From Vogesella sp. LIG4 (GTDB taxonomy: Bacteria > Pseudomonadota > Gammaproteobacteria > Burkholderiales > Chromobacteriaceae): DNA of 64,000 nucleotides. The stretch spans positions 3,551,923 to 3,615,922 of the forward strand of contig NZ_LT607802.1 of assembly GCF_900090205.1 (NCBI RefSeq), written 5' to 3'. Shown piece by piece: positions 33,892-43,158 of this stretch (its first letter is position 1; each line of letters begins with the position of its first letter). The notes under the pieces were generated by a model, which ran no database searches, was not told the origin of the DNA, and was given only the letters and a program-made list of their open reading frames with translations. The position numbers and the translations under genes are program-made.

Positions 33892-34671
33892 TCAACAAGC
33901 AGCGGCCGGCAACCAGCCCAGGGTTTCCGCCGTAGGCCGTGTCGGCCGGTATTCCGCCGCCAGCCAGCCGCGGTAGCCCAGCTGCACCAGCAGCGCAAAG
34001 TATTGTTGCAGCGGCAGATTTCCGCTGCCGGGTTCGCCCCGCCCCGGTGCATCGGCAAACTGCACATGGGCAATGGCCGGCAGATGCGTTGCCAGCAGCA
34101 CCGGGATGTCCTGCCCCATGCGCGCCATGTGATAGATATCCACCTGCATGCCAATGTCACGACTATTGCAGGCCGCCAGCACTTCGGCCACTTCGTCGGC
34201 AGTACGCAGCAGGAAGCCGGGCATATCGATATCATTGATCGCCTCGCACAGCACGCGGATGCCGTGCGGGCGGAAGTAATCCGCCGCCAGGTCAAGGTTG
34301 GCCGCAAGCGTGGCCAGCGCCTGCTCCCGGCCGACACCTTCCGCCAGCCGCCCCGGCAACACGTTGAGCATGCGCACACCCAGCGCCCGGGCATAGGCCA
34401 GCGCCTGCGGCAGCACGGCAGCAAACTCCGCCTGCCGCGCCGGGTGCCCGGCCAGGCCGGCGCCGCCCTGCATCAGGTCGCCGGCCGGCACGTTGATCAG
34501 GATCACTTCCACCCCGGCAGCCGATGCAGCAGCGGCCAGCACATCTGCCGGGTAGTCATAAGGAAACTGGATCTCCACCGCGCCAAAGCCGGCCTGCGCC
34601 GCGGCGGCAAAGCGCTGCAGCAGCGGCAGCTCGGTAAACAGCAGGCTAAGGTTGGCCGCAAACTTCAGCAT
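33892..34671 (-). CDS. hyi: Hydroxypyruvate isomerase family protein
   Basis: 259 residues, TIM barrel. Opens FAANLSLLFTELPLLQRF, then VEIQFPYDYPAD, LCEAINDIDMPGF, MQVDIYHMARMGQD and HVQFADAPGRGEPG: the Glu, Asp, His and Glu metal ligands of Hyi/OtnI. It interconverts hydroxypyruvate and tartronate semialdehyde (or 2-oxo-tetronates). GGAGGAG ribosome site. Overlaps the upstream reductase gene by 7 bases, so the pair forms a glyoxylate/tartronate module. Two exact repeat words lie inside (34294, 34648). Confidence 0.88.
   Translation of the reverse strand: MLKFAANLSLLFTELPLLQRFAAAAQAGFGAVEIQFPYDYPADVLAAAASAAGVEVILINVPAGDLMQGGAGLAGHPARQAEFAAVLPQALAYARALGVRMLNVLPGRLAEGVGREQALATLAANLDLAADYFRPHGIRVLCEAINDIDMPGFLLRTADEVAEVLAACNSRDIGMQVDIYHMARMGQDIPVLLATHLPAIAHVQFADAPGRGEPGSGNLPLQQYFALLVQLGYRGWLAAEYRPTRPTAETLGWLPAAAC
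34294..34306 (+). repeat. Exact copy of AAGGTTGGCCGCA inside hyi
   Basis: Encodes Ala-Ala-Asn-Leu on the gene strand. Confidence 0.8.
34648..34660 (+). repeat. Exact copy of AAGGTTGGCCGCA at the 5' end of hyi
   Basis: Encodes Ala-Ala-Asn-Leu at residues 5-8; the last exact copy in the window. Confidence 0.8.
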
Positions 34672-35546
34672 GCCTCTCCTCCCGCATACAGTTCGATAAT
34701 GCTGGCCAGATCGCGCTGCGCATTGTCGCCCAGCGCCGCGTGCTGCTGCATCAGTTGCTGCGCAAGACCTGCCAGCGGCAGCGGGCTGTCGCTCTCCTGC
34801 CCCAGCGCCAGCGCGTTGCCAAGGTCTTTCAGCAGCGTGGCCACTTTCCACTGCAGCGGTTCGAACTGCCGCGCCGCCATGCGCGGCGCCAGTATCTGGA
34901 ACGGCAGCGAGTCGGCAAAGCCGCCGGCCAGCGCCGGCGCCAGCAGCGCGGCGTCCACGCCAGCCTGCTCGGCCAGGCGCACGGTCTCTGCGATCAGCAT
35001 GGCATTGCTGGCCACGATCAGCTGGTTGCACACCTTGGTGACCTGCCCGGCGCCCAGCGGCCCCATGCGCGTTACCCGTTGCGACAGCGGCGCCAGCAGC
35101 GGGCGCAGCGTGTCGATGTCCGCCGCGTCGCCGCCGGCCATGATCACCAGCTGGCCGCTTTCGGCGCCGCGCACGCCACCGGATACCGGCGCATCCACCC
35201 AGCGCATGCCGCACTGCTGCCGCAGCTGCGCCGCCATATCGCGGGTAGCGGCCGGGGCGATGCTGGAAAAATCCAGCAGCAGCTGATCGGCACGGCCATG
35301 TGCGGCAATCCCACCCGGCGCCAGCACCAGCTCGCGCACCGCGGCGGCATCCGACACGCACAGCATCAGCACATCGCTGCCCTGCACCAGCTCCGCCACG
35401 CTGCCAGCCAGTTGCGCCCCGGCTGCCAGCAAGGCATCCGCCTTGCCGGGGCTGCGGTTCCACACCGTCAACGCCACGCCCGCCGCCAGCAGGCGCCGGC
35501 ACATAGGCACTCCCATCAGGCCCAGGCCAATGAATCCGACTCGCAC
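34665..35546 (-). CDS. Tartronate semialdehyde reductase-type NAD(P)-dependent oxidoreductase
   Basis: About 293 residues, 3-hydroxyisobutyrate dehydrogenase superfamily. Rossmann motif RVGFIGLGLMGVPM at the start, WVDAPVSGGVRGAESGQL (substrate loop) and the catalytic Lys in GQVTKVCNQL. Start taken as GTG at 35546, the second of two adjacent GTGs; an ATG at 35588 would add 14 residues. Functions as 2-hydroxy-3-oxopropionate reductase (GarR/GlxR) by its pairing with hyi: hydroxypyruvate to tartronate semialdehyde to glycerate. Confidence 0.85.
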   Translation of the reverse strand: MRVGFIGLGLMGVPMCRRLLAAGVALTVWNRSPGKADALLAAGAQLAGSVAELVQGSDVLMLCVSDAAAVRELVLAPGGIAAHGRADQLLLDFSSIAPAATRDMAAQLRQQCGMRWVDAPVSGGVRGAESGQLVIMAGGDAADIDTLRPLLAPLSQRVTRMGPLGAGQVTKVCNQLIVASNAMLIAETVRLAEQAGVDAALLAPALAGGFADSLPFQILAPRMAARQFEPLQWKVATLLKDLGNALALGQESDSPLPLAGLAQQLMQQHAALGDNAQRDLASIIELYAGGEAC

Positions 35547-35834
35547 CACTCCCCCTTGCGGCCAACGCCGCAGCTGATTTGCAACCATGCTAGCGCAAAA
35601 TGCGGCGACGCAAAAAAAGCGGGCCGGCCACAAGGCCAGCCCGTCAAGGTATTGCAACAAGGGAAGGATTGATAGCGGTACGGCGTACCACCGATCACAT
35701 CCACGCCAGAGATAGCAAAATCTCGACGTGCAGCTAGATTACTCATAATTTCATGCCATTTCAATGACATGCACCGGCGGTGGGGGCAATGCGCTACAAT
35801 CGCGCCCTTTTGCATTGCGCAGGACAAGCACCGC

Positions 35835-36689
35835 ATGGATTTTCACAGTTTCCGCTACCAGGCCAGCCGCCCGTGGGCACGGCGCGTGGCCCAGGCTTTC
35901 CAGCAAGCCACCACGCAGCAACAGGGCTGCGATGCCGCCGCCGCCATCGTGCAGCGCGAGCTGGAGCAGGCCGCCCAGCTGCACCGCATCAGCGACACCC
36001 AGCGCGAAACCGAGTTCGTGCTGGCCGAGGCCTATGGCCAGTTCGTGCGCGACGGTCGCCGCATCCATGCGCTGGACGACAGCCTGCAGCAGGCGCTGGC
36101 ACACACCCGCGCCCCGGCGGCAATGCCGGCCACGCTGCAGCTGCCCGCCGGCACCTTCATGCTGCAGCTGGCGCACGCCGGCCAGCACAGCGCGGCTTTC
36201 GTGACCCACGCCCCGGCCAACCACCGCCTCGACATGCTGCTGCTGCAGCCGGATTTCGCCCCGGCCGGCAGCCCGTGGTTTGCCCGCCTGGAAGCGGCGC
36301 TGACGCTGGGCATCAACTATCCGGATTCGGTACAGGTACCGGACACCCCGGCACTGGCCAACTGGCGCCCGTGGCTGCAGGCCGCCTTCGGCAGCCTGAC
36401 CCTGCTCACCCAGCCGCGGCTGCACCACTCCGGCAGCTGGCTACTGCCGCTGAGTGCCGCTGAAAGCGCGGCACTGGCAGGCGACGCCAAAAGCCAGCAG
36501 AAACAGCGTGCCGAGCTGCTGAAGAACGGTAATCAGGAAGTGCAATTGGCCAGCATGCCGGGCCTGCCGGCAAGTTGGCCGCAAGCGGTGCGCGCCGGCT
36601 ACTGGCGCAGCCAGGCCGGCAAGCAGGCCCAGGCGGAGCGCCTGGTGTGGGTGGCGCCGCGCGCCGAGGCCGCTACAGAAACTGCGTAA
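35835..36689 (+). CDS. Hypothetical protein (284 residues)
   Basis: Starts MDFHSFRYQASRPWARRVAQ at the ATG at 35835. Gln/Ala-rich N-terminal helices, then a mixed region (LDMLLLQPDFAPAGSPWFARLE). No signal peptide, membrane segment or known motif that I recognise. Frame use and codon bias resemble the neighbours, so I believe that it is expressed. Its end overlaps the convergent response regulator gene by 17 bases. Confidence 0.65.
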   Translation: MDFHSFRYQASRPWARRVAQAFQQATTQQQGCDAAAAIVQRELEQAAQLHRISDTQRETEFVLAEAYGQFVRDGRRIHALDDSLQQALAHTRAPAAMPATLQLPAGTFMLQLAHAGQHSAAFVTHAPANHRLDMLLLQPDFAPAGSPWFARLEAALTLGINYPDSVQVPDTPALANWRPWLQAAFGSLTLLTQPRLHHSGSWLLPLSAAESAALAGDAKSQQKQRAELLKNGNQEVQLASMPGLPASWPQAVRAGYWRSQAGKQAQAERLVWVAPRAEAATETA

Positions 36690-37467
36690 TCAGCTGGCGC
36701 AGGGTGTCGATCTCGAACGGCTTGTCGCAGATGGCCGATACCCCCGCCTCCTCCACCGCCGCCAGCCGCGCAAAATCCTGCTCGCCGGAGATCATCAGCA
36801 CCGGACAGGACATGTTCACCGGGTGGCTGCGGATGTATTCGATCAGCGCCTTGCCATCCATTTCCGGCATGTTGTAGTCGGTGAGGATAAGGTCGAACTG
36901 CTGCGCGTCCAGCAACGGCACCGCCTCGACACCGTTGCCCGCCTCGCTGATGTGCTCGAAGCCCATGCGCTCCAGCACCGAGCGCAGGTAGTGGCGCGAG
37001 GTGGTGCTGTCGTCCACCAGCAGCACCTGGCGTGCGTCCAGATCGTAGCCCTCCAGGCTGGCGCGCAGGTCGGCTGCGTTCAGGTAGTCCAGCGCCGAGC
37101 ACAGCGCACGATCCAGCTGCGACAGGTTGAACGGCTTGGGCAGGATGGCCATGGCGCCGGCCTGGCGGATGGCATCCAGCTGCTGTGGCCGCGTCTCGCT
37201 GGAAATCAGCACGAAGGGCATTTCGCGCAGGTCGTCGTCACCGCGCATGACATGCACCAGGTCGGCGCCGGTCATGTCCGGCAGATACATGGCACTGACC
37301 ACAATGTCCGGCCGCGGCACCGCATGCATGCGGGCGATGCCAGCCTGGCCATCGGTAACAATGTCTATTTTTTCGATACCAAGCTGTTTCAGGTATCCCT
37401 GAATGATGGTGCCCTGCGGGCGGGACGGCTCCACCAGGCACACGCTCAGATGCTGCAGATTAAACAT
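36673..37467 (-). CDS. Response regulator with two receiver domains, the first degenerate
   Basis: 264 residues from the ATG at 37467. Domain 1 (about 8-128) lacks the phospho-accepting Asp: the strand reads DIVVSAMYLPDMTG, with Ala59 in that place, and only one acidic residue at LVEPS. Domain 2 (about 147-264) is intact, with VLLVDDS, LILTDYNMPEMDG (Asp197) and CDKPF. No output domain, so it acts by protein contact, probably in chemotaxis or motility. No kinase is adjacent. The pseudo-receiver may be a docking module. Confidence 0.85.
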   Translation of the reverse strand: MFNLQHLSVCLVEPSRPQGTIIQGYLKQLGIEKIDIVTDGQAGIARMHAVPRPDIVVSAMYLPDMTGADLVHVMRGDDDLREMPFVLISSETRPQQLDAIRQAGAMAILPKPFNLSQLDRALCSALDYLNAADLRASLEGYDLDARQVLLVDDSTTSRHYLRSVLERMGFEHISEAGNGVEAVPLLDAQQFDLILTDYNMPEMDGKALIEYIRSHPVNMSCPVLMISGEQDFARLAAVEEAGVSAICDKPFEIDTLRQLITQFL

Positions 37468-37586
37468 GCTGTTCACATCCCACTATTCGGTTGTGGCACC
37501 AGCATAGCCAATCGGCAGCACCACACCATGGCATTGGACAAATAAAGTAGCACTTATTAAAAAGCGCACACTTGAAAGTGCAGCTT

Positions 37587-38471
37587 TTACACCACCGCCG
37601 CCTGCTGTTCCAGCCACTGGCAGAAGGCGTGGATCGCGCTGTCATCCAGCGCGGCGCGCGGCGCAATCCAGCAGTAGTCGCGCACCGGCACTACCGGTGC
37701 GGCCAACGGTGCCACCAGTTGCCCCGCCTCCAGCGCCCGCTGCGCCATCGGCAACGGCCCCAGCACCACGCCCAGCCCCTCGATGGCGGCTTGCAGCGCC
37801 AGCGAGAAGCGCTCGAAATGCAGGCTGCTGGCCGGCTTCAGATCCGGCACCCCGGCCAGGGTGAACCAGCGCTGCCACGCCGTGGGGCGAGTATCGGCGT
37901 ACAGCAGCGTGTGCCGCGCCAGGTCCGCCGCCGTAGCCACCGGCAGCGCCGCCAGCAGCGCCGGGCTGCACAGCGGCAGCTCCCACTCCTTCAGGAACGG
38001 CTTGGCGATATGCCCCGGCCAGTCACCCGGCCCGCGACGGATGGCGATGTCGAACGGCGATTCCAGCCGGCTGATGTCGCGGTCGGAGGTCACCAGGTGC
38101 AGGTCGATGTCCGGGTACTGGCGGCGAAAATCCGCCAGCCGCGGCAGCAGCCAGAACGAGGCCAGCGTTGGCGTGGAGTTGATCACCAGCCGCCGCTGCC
38201 GGTCCGGCTGCAGCAGCTGCGAGGTGGCGTTGGCGATCAGGTCCAGCCCGTCCTGCACCTGCACCAGGTAGCGCCAACCGGTCTCGGTGAGCTTGACGCG
38301 GCCGCCGGCGCGCTCGAACAGTGGCACGTTCAGCCACTCCTCCAGCTGCTTGATCTGCTTGCTCACAGCACCGTGGGTGACGTGCAACTCGTTGGCCGCA
38401 GCGGAAAAGCTTTCCAGCCTTGCTGCCGCCTCGAAAATACGCAATGCATTCAGGGGGGGATATGTACTCAT
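37587..38471 (-). CDS. LysR-family regulator (GcvA-like) divergent from acnB
   Basis: 294 residues. Opening PPLNALRIFEAAARLESFS then HVTHGAVSKQIKQLEEWLNV is the GcvA-type winged helix, followed by an effector domain (INSTPTLASFWLLPRLADF). Divergent from acnB with 176 bases between starts, which hold a perfect 14-base palindrome at 38515. It may control acnB or itself; GcvA-like regulators often sense amino acids. Confidence 0.87.
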   Translation of the reverse strand: MSTYPPLNALRIFEAAARLESFSAAANELHVTHGAVSKQIKQLEEWLNVPLFERAGGRVKLTETGWRYLVQVQDGLDLIANATSQLLQPDRQRRLVINSTPTLASFWLLPRLADFRRQYPDIDLHLVTSDRDISRLESPFDIAIRRGPGDWPGHIAKPFLKEWELPLCSPALLAALPVATAADLARHTLLYADTRPTAWQRWFTLAGVPDLKPASSLHFERFSLALQAAIEGLGVVLGPLPMAQRALEAGQLVAPLAAPVVPVRDYCWIAPRAALDDSAIHAFCQWLEQQAAVV

Positions 38472-38514
38472 CGTGTGATTTTAACTCACAGCCAGTGTTT
38501 CGATTACTCGTTTG

Positions 38515-38528
38515 TGCAGCATGCTGCA
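38515..38528. promoter_or_regulatory. Perfect 14-base palindrome in the LysR/acnB divergent region
   Basis: TGCAGCATGCTGCA, fully self-complementary, midway between the two starts. Candidate operator. Confidence 0.4.
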
Positions 38529-38647
38529 TGAGCGTAATCTTCGTGTAGTCACAACCGGGTAGAACAAGCGTTCCCCGGGGGCTGTCGCAGCCGACACCCG
38601 CTGCCACAGACTTGTTGCAAACAACCCAAGCAAAAAGGTCCCGAGCC

Positions 38648-41239
38648 ATGCTAGAAGCTTACCGCCAACATGTTGCCGAACGCGCTGCCCTGGGCATTCC
38701 GCCGCTGGCGCTGAACGCCAAACAGGTTGCAGAACTGGTTGAACTCCTGAAGAACCCGCCGGCTGGCGAAGAAGAGACCCTGGTCGAGCTGATCTCCCAC
38801 CGTGTACCGCCGGGCGTGGATGATGCCGCCAAGGTGAAAGCCTCCTTCCTGGCAGCCGTAGCCGACAGCGAAGTGAAATCGCCGCTGATCAGCCGCGCCA
38901 AGGCTACCGAACTGCTGGGCACCATGCTGGGCGGCTACAACGTGAAGCCGCTGATCGACCTGCTGGGCGACGCCGAAGTGGGCGCCGTGGCCGCCGCCGG
39001 CCTGAAGAAGACCCTGCTGGTATTCGACTACTTCAACGACGTGAAAGAGCTGGCCGACAAGGGCAATGCCAACGCCAAGGGCGTGCTGCAGAGCTGGGCC
39101 GATGCCGAGTGGTTCACCAGCCGTCCGGAAGTGGAAAAGAAAATCACCGTGACCGTGTTCAAGGTGCCGGGCGAAACCAACACCGACGACCTGTCCCCGG
39201 CCCCGGACGCCTGGAGCCGCCCGGACATCCCGCTGCACTACCTGGCCATGCTGAAGAACACCCGCCCGGACGCGGCGTTCAAGCCGGAAGAAGACGGCAA
39301 GCGCGGCCCGATGCAGTTCATCGAAGACCTGAAGAAAAAAGGCCACCTGGTTGCCTACGTGGGCGACGTGGTAGGCACCGGCTCCTCGCGTAAATCCGCC
39401 ACCAACTCCGTGGTATGGGCTACCGGCCAGGACATCCCCTTCGTACCGAACAAGCGCTATGGCGGCGTGACCCTGGGCGGCAAGATCGCTCCGATCTTCT
39501 TCAACACCCAGGAAGACTCCGGCTCGCTGCCGATCGAAGTTGACGTTTCCAAGCTGGAAATGGGCGATGTGATCGACGTGTACCCGTACGACGGCAAGAT
39601 CGAGAAAAACGGCCAGCTGGTCGAGAAATTCAGCCTGAAATCCGACGTGCTGCTGGACGAAGTGCGTGCCGGCGGCCGTATCAACCTGATCATCGGCCGT
39701 GGCCTGACCGCCAAGGCACGTGAAGCGCTGGGCCTGCCCGCCTCCACCGAATTCCGCCTGCCCAAAGCACCGGTCGATTCCGGCAAGGGCTTCTCGCTGG
39801 CACAGAAGATGGTTGGCCGCGCCTGTGGCCTGCAGGAAGGCCACGGCGTACGCCCGGGCACCTACTGCGAACCGCGCATGACCACCGTGGGCTCCCAGGA
39901 CACCACCGGCCCGATGACCCGCGACGAGCTGAAAGACCTGGCTTGCCTGGGCTTCTCCGCCGACCTGGTAATGCAATCCTTCTGCCACACCGCCGCCTAC
40001 CCGAAACCGGTGGACGTGAAGATGCACAAGGAACTGCCGGCCTTCATCTCCACCCGTGGCGGCGTGGCACTGCGCCCGGGCGACGGCGTGATCCACAGCT
40101 GGCTGAACCGCCTGCTGCTGCCGGATACCGTGGGTACCGGTGGTGACTCGCACACCCGCTTCCCGATCGGCATCTCCTTCCCGGCCGGCTCCGGCCTGGT
40201 AGCCTTTGCCGCCGCCACCGGCGTAATGCCGCTGGACATGCCGGAATCGGTACTGGTGCGCTTCAAGGGCGAACTGCAGCCGGGCGTGACCCTGCGTGAC
40301 CTGGTGAACGCCATTCCGCTGTACGCCATCAAGCAGGGCCTGCTGACCGTGGCCAAGGCTGGCAAGAAGAACATCTTCTCCGGCCGCATCCTGGAAATCG
40401 AAGGCCTGCCGCAGCTGAAAGTGGAACAGGCATTCGAGCTGTCCGATGCCTCCGCCGAGCGTTCCGCCGCCGGTTGTACCGTGCGCCTGGACAAGGCCCC
40501 TATCGTCGAATACATGAACTCCAACATCACCCTGATGAAGGTCATGATCGCCGAAGGCTACGCCGATGCCCGCACCCTGGAGCGCCGCATCAAGAAGATG
40601 GAAGAGTGGATCGCCAACGGCGAACTGCTGCAGCCGGATGCCGATGCCGAATACGCCGCCGTGATCGACATCGATCTGGCCGACGTGAAAGAGCCGATCG
40701 TAGCCTGCCCGAACGACCCGGACGACGTGAAATTCATGTCCGAAGTTGCCGGCACCAAGATCGACGAAGTGTTCATCGGCTCCTGCATGACCAACATCGG
40801 TCACTTCCGTGCCGCTTCCAAGCTGCTGGAAGGCAAGCGCGACCTGCCGGTGAAACTGTGGCTGGCTCCGCCGACCAAGATGGACGCCGAACAGCTGACC
40901 AACGAAGGCCATTACGGCGTGTTCGGCATGGCCGGCGCGCGCACCGAAATGCCGGGCTGCTCGCTGTGCATGGGTAACCAGGCACAGGTTCGCGAAGGCG
41001 CCACCGTGATGTCCACCTCGACCCGTAACTTCCCGAACCGTCTGGGCAAGAACACCAATGTGTTCCTGGGCTCCGCCGAACTGGCCGCCATCTGCTCCAA
41101 GCTGGGCAAGATTCCGACCATCGAGGAATACCAGGCCAACATCGGCATCATCAACGAGAAAGGCGCCGAAGTTTACCGCTACATGAACTTCAACCAGATC
41201 CAGGACTACCAGGATGTGGCTGACGGCGTAAATGTTTAA
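38648..41239 (+). CDS. acnB: Aconitate hydratase B
   Basis: 863 residues (E. coli AcnB 865). Citrate-isocitrate isomerisation in the TCA cycle; apo-AcnB can also bind mRNA. HEAT-like N-terminal domain ([20 protein letters not shown]), swivel domain ([17 protein letters not shown]), then the catalytic region with the [4Fe-4S] cysteines in [14 protein letters not shown] and [14 protein letters not shown]. Highly biased codon use suggests strong expression. Start ATG at 38648 with AAAAAGG upstream. Followed by two tandem terminators. Confidence 0.97.
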   Translation: MLEAYRQHVAERAALGIPPLALNAKQVAELVELLKNPPAGEEETLVELISHRVPPGVDDAAKVKASFLAAVADSEVKSPLISRAKATELLGTMLGGYNVKPLIDLLGDAEVGAVAAAGLKKTLLVFDYFNDVKELADKGNANAKGVLQSWADAEWFTSRPEVEKKITVTVFKVPGETNTDDLSPAPDAWSRPDIPLHYLAMLKNTRPDAAFKPEEDGKRGPMQFIEDLKKKGHLVAYVGDVVGTGSSRKSATNSVVWATGQDIPFVPNKRYGGVTLGGKIAPIFFNTQEDSGSLPIEVDVSKLEMGDVIDVYPYDGKIEKNGQLVEKFSLKSDVLLDEVRAGGRINLIIGRGLTAKAREALGLPASTEFRLPKAPVDSGKGFSLAQKMVGRACGLQEGHGVRPGTYCEPRMTTVGSQDTTGPMTRDELKDLACLGFSADLVMQSFCHTAAYPKPVDVKMHKELPAFISTRGGVALRPGDGVIHSWLNRLLLPDTVGTGGDSHTRFPIGISFPAGSGLVAFAAATGVMPLDMPESVLVRFKGELQPGVTLRDLVNAIPLYAIKQGLLTVAKAGKKNIFSGRILEIEGLPQLKVEQAFELSDASAERSAAGCTVRLDKAPIVEYMNSNITLMKVMIAEGYADARTLERRIKKMEEWIANGELLQPDADAEYAAVIDIDLADVKEPIVACPNDPDDVKFMSEVAGTKIDEVFIGSCMTNIGHFRAASKLLEGKRDLPVKLWLAPPTKMDAEQLTNEGHYGVFGMAGARTEMPGCSLCMGNQAQVREGATVMSTSTRNFPNRLGKNTNVFLGSAELAAICSKLGKIPTIEEYQANIGIINEKGAEVYRYMNFNQIQDYQDVADGVNV

Positions 41240-41268
41240 TTAGATCAGCATATTAGCTAGATTAAACT

Positions 41269-41325
41269 TTGGGGAGCCAGTAAGGGAATCAAGATCGATA
41301 CCCCCACTGGCACCCCCAATTTTTT
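41269..41325 (+). terminator. First terminator after acnB
   Basis: TTGGGG-GCCAGT-GGG pairs with CCC-ACTGGC-CCCCAA around a 13-base loop, then six T. Confidence 0.8.
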
Positions 41326-41327
41326 CA

Positions 41328-41353
41328 ATGCCCTGCCCATGCAGGGCATTTTT
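41328..41353 (+). terminator. Second terminator after acnB
   Basis: ATGCCCTGC, CCAT loop, GCAGGGCAT, then TTTT. The stretch from here to 41560 shows no gene or repeat. Confidence 0.85.
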
Positions 41354-41560
41354 ATTACCTTGCAAGAACGGCACAGTTGCGATGTGACGCCACACCAGCT
41401 AACTCGCAAGGGCGAGTTGCTTCCCTAACATGCGAACCCTTGCTGCCTAAGTCCGAGATTCGACACTTAGCTTCCCTCAGCTTTCTATGCCCAAACAGGA
41501 GTTGAGAGACACAATCACCGGTCTCCTTCTTGCCGAATACTTCCGTGGCACCAAGACAAA

Positions 41561-41591
41561 CCGCCCTCCCGGTCGGGGCCGGAGGGCGGTG
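41561..41591 (-). terminator. Terminator of the indigoidine operon
   Basis: ACCGCCCTCC and GGAGGGCGGT with an 11-base loop; minus-strand read ends in TTTG. Lies 31 bases beyond the MFS gene end. Confidence 0.65.
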
Positions 41592-41621
41592 ACATGGATC
41601 AGACAGTAATGCCAGGTAGTA

Positions 41622-42848
41622 TTAGGCCGGCTTGGGCTCGCCCAGCTGAATTTCGGCTAGATCCTGTTGAAAACGCTGGTAGCTGGCCGGCGAGAAGCGT
41701 ATTGCAAGTACCAGCATGCCCAGACTGGCAATGGTCATCAGCCACCAGATGTAAGACAGATCATTGAATGCATCACGCAGGCTACCGGCAGTCAGCGGGA
41801 CCAAGCTGGCAATGATGAAGCCACCCCCTTGTACGAAGCCAGTAAAGTTGCCGGCCAAGGTCGGGTCTTTCAGATGGTCCATGGCGACGATGATGGATAG
41901 CGGGAACAAGAGACCTATGCCGACGCCCAGCAGCGATACGGCAATGTAAGGTGCCTGCAGTGGTGCCACGATCAACATCACGTAGCTAGCTGCGACTAGC
42001 AGCAGCGAGGTAGCCAGCAAGCCACGACGATCGGGGAATCGGCCAATGACAAACGACAGCCACAGCGCGGTCAATGCCTCGACAATGGTCAGCACCGACA
42101 ACAGCAACCCAGCCGTGCCCTTGGGTAGGCCCAGACCGATATAGAACGGAGAGATCCAGGCCATGGCTAGCATGAAGGCGCCGGTGCCGATGCCAAAGAA
42201 CAGTAGCAACGACCAGCAGCGGCCAATGCGCCAAAACGGTACGCTTCGGGCAGTTACATGTACGCGGCTGCGGCTCTCGCTCTGGCTGTGGCGCGATGCC
42301 AGCAGCCAGAACACGGTGGCTGCTACGGCTGGCAGCGACCAGCTGGCCAGGGTGGACAGCCAGCCGAACTGGTCTTCGAGCCAGGAGGCTGTACCGGAAC
42401 CAATGGCGGCCCCCACCACGATGCCGGTGGAGTACAGCGCGATGACGCTGCTGGTGCGGGCACCGAAATTACGCTTGATGAAGCCCGGCAGCAGAGCCTG
42501 GATCACGGCGATGCCCAGCCCGACCAAGGCGGCGCTGGTGAACAGGCCATAACTGTTATCGGTCCACAAACGCATCAGGCAGGCGATGGTGATGACGGCG
42601 CCACCAATGGCAATACCGCCCCGCTCACCCAGTGCCTGGCGGATGCGTCCGGCATAGATGGCACCCAACCCCATCATCAAGACGGGGATGGAAGTCAGCA
42701 GGCTGATTCCAACCGATTTGACCCCGGCAAACTGGCTGATGGACTGGACCAGAGGACCAATGGCGGCGATAGCCGGTCGCAGGTTAAGCGATAGCAGCAG
42801 GATAGCAAGCAGGAGGAGGAAGCCTGCCGGCTTGGGATGTTGACTCAT
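41622..42848 (-). CDS. MFS transporter (CynX/NimT-like), putative exporter of the indigoidine locus
   Basis: 408 residues, twelve predicted membrane segments (LLLLAILLLSLNLRPAIAAI at the start, LRPAIAAIGPL being typical of the CynX/NimT group; YAGRIRQALGERGG in the first cytoplasmic loop). Last gene of the minus-strand operon behind the NRPS and a tautomerase, so export of pigment, precursor or a toxic by-product is plausible. Indigoidine itself is poorly soluble, so the true cargo is open. ATG at 42848 with AGGA upstream. Confidence 0.85.
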   Translation of the reverse strand: MSQHPKPAGFLLLLAILLLSLNLRPAIAAIGPLVQSISQFAGVKSVGISLLTSIPVLMMGLGAIYAGRIRQALGERGGIAIGGAVITIACLMRLWTDNSYGLFTSAALVGLGIAVIQALLPGFIKRNFGARTSSVIALYSTGIVVGAAIGSGTASWLEDQFGWLSTLASWSLPAVAATVFWLLASRHSQSESRSRVHVTARSVPFWRIGRCWSLLLFFGIGTGAFMLAMAWISPFYIGLGLPKGTAGLLLSVLTIVEALTALWLSFVIGRFPDRRGLLATSLLLVAASYVMLIVAPLQAPYIAVSLLGVGIGLLFPLSIIVAMDHLKDPTLAGNFTGFVQGGGFIIASLVPLTAGSLRDAFNDLSYIWWLMTIASLGMLVLAIRFSPASYQRFQQDLAEIQLGEPKPA

Positions 42849-42912
42849 GACAATTCCTGTTCAAGCAGTGGGTGAACGGCTCGGCTGCCGCAAGGCGGCC
42901 GGGCCGGGTGAA

Positions 42913-43143
42913 TCAATAGGTGTAATCGGGCCGGCGCAGCAGATCCGTCATGCGCGGAACGATCAGCGTCTCGTAGACCTGTTGTTGCCACAGAGCTGGC
43001 TCAACAGGCTGCAGATCCACCGACACGGCCCCGGTAAGGCATGACAGTTCCTGTTGCAGCAACTGTGTGAGCGATTGCTGGATGCGCTCCAGGTTGGCCG
43101 CAGGGATGTCGGCCTTAAAACAATGAATGACAACATGTGGCAT
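42913..43143 (-). CDS. 4-oxalocrotonate tautomerase-like small protein
   Basis: 76 residues. The protein begins Met-Pro (MPHVVIHCFKADIP); removal of Met leaves the catalytic N-terminal proline of the tautomerase superfamily. Fifteen bases downstream of the NRPS and part of its operon, so it may tautomerise a glutamine-derived intermediate (enamine/imine or keto/enol form) during pigment formation. That role is inference; such a gene is not part of the minimal indigoidine system. Confidence 0.75.
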   Translation of the reverse strand: MPHVVIHCFKADIPAANLERIQQSLTQLLQQELSCLTGAVSVDLQPVEPALWQQQVYETLIVPRMTDLLRRPDYTY

Positions 43144-43158
43144 GAGGGGCTCCGGTGT

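Noticed and set aside
38651..40912. 753-codon open frame antisense to acnB
   Set aside because: Arises from the strong codon bias of acnB; no domain.
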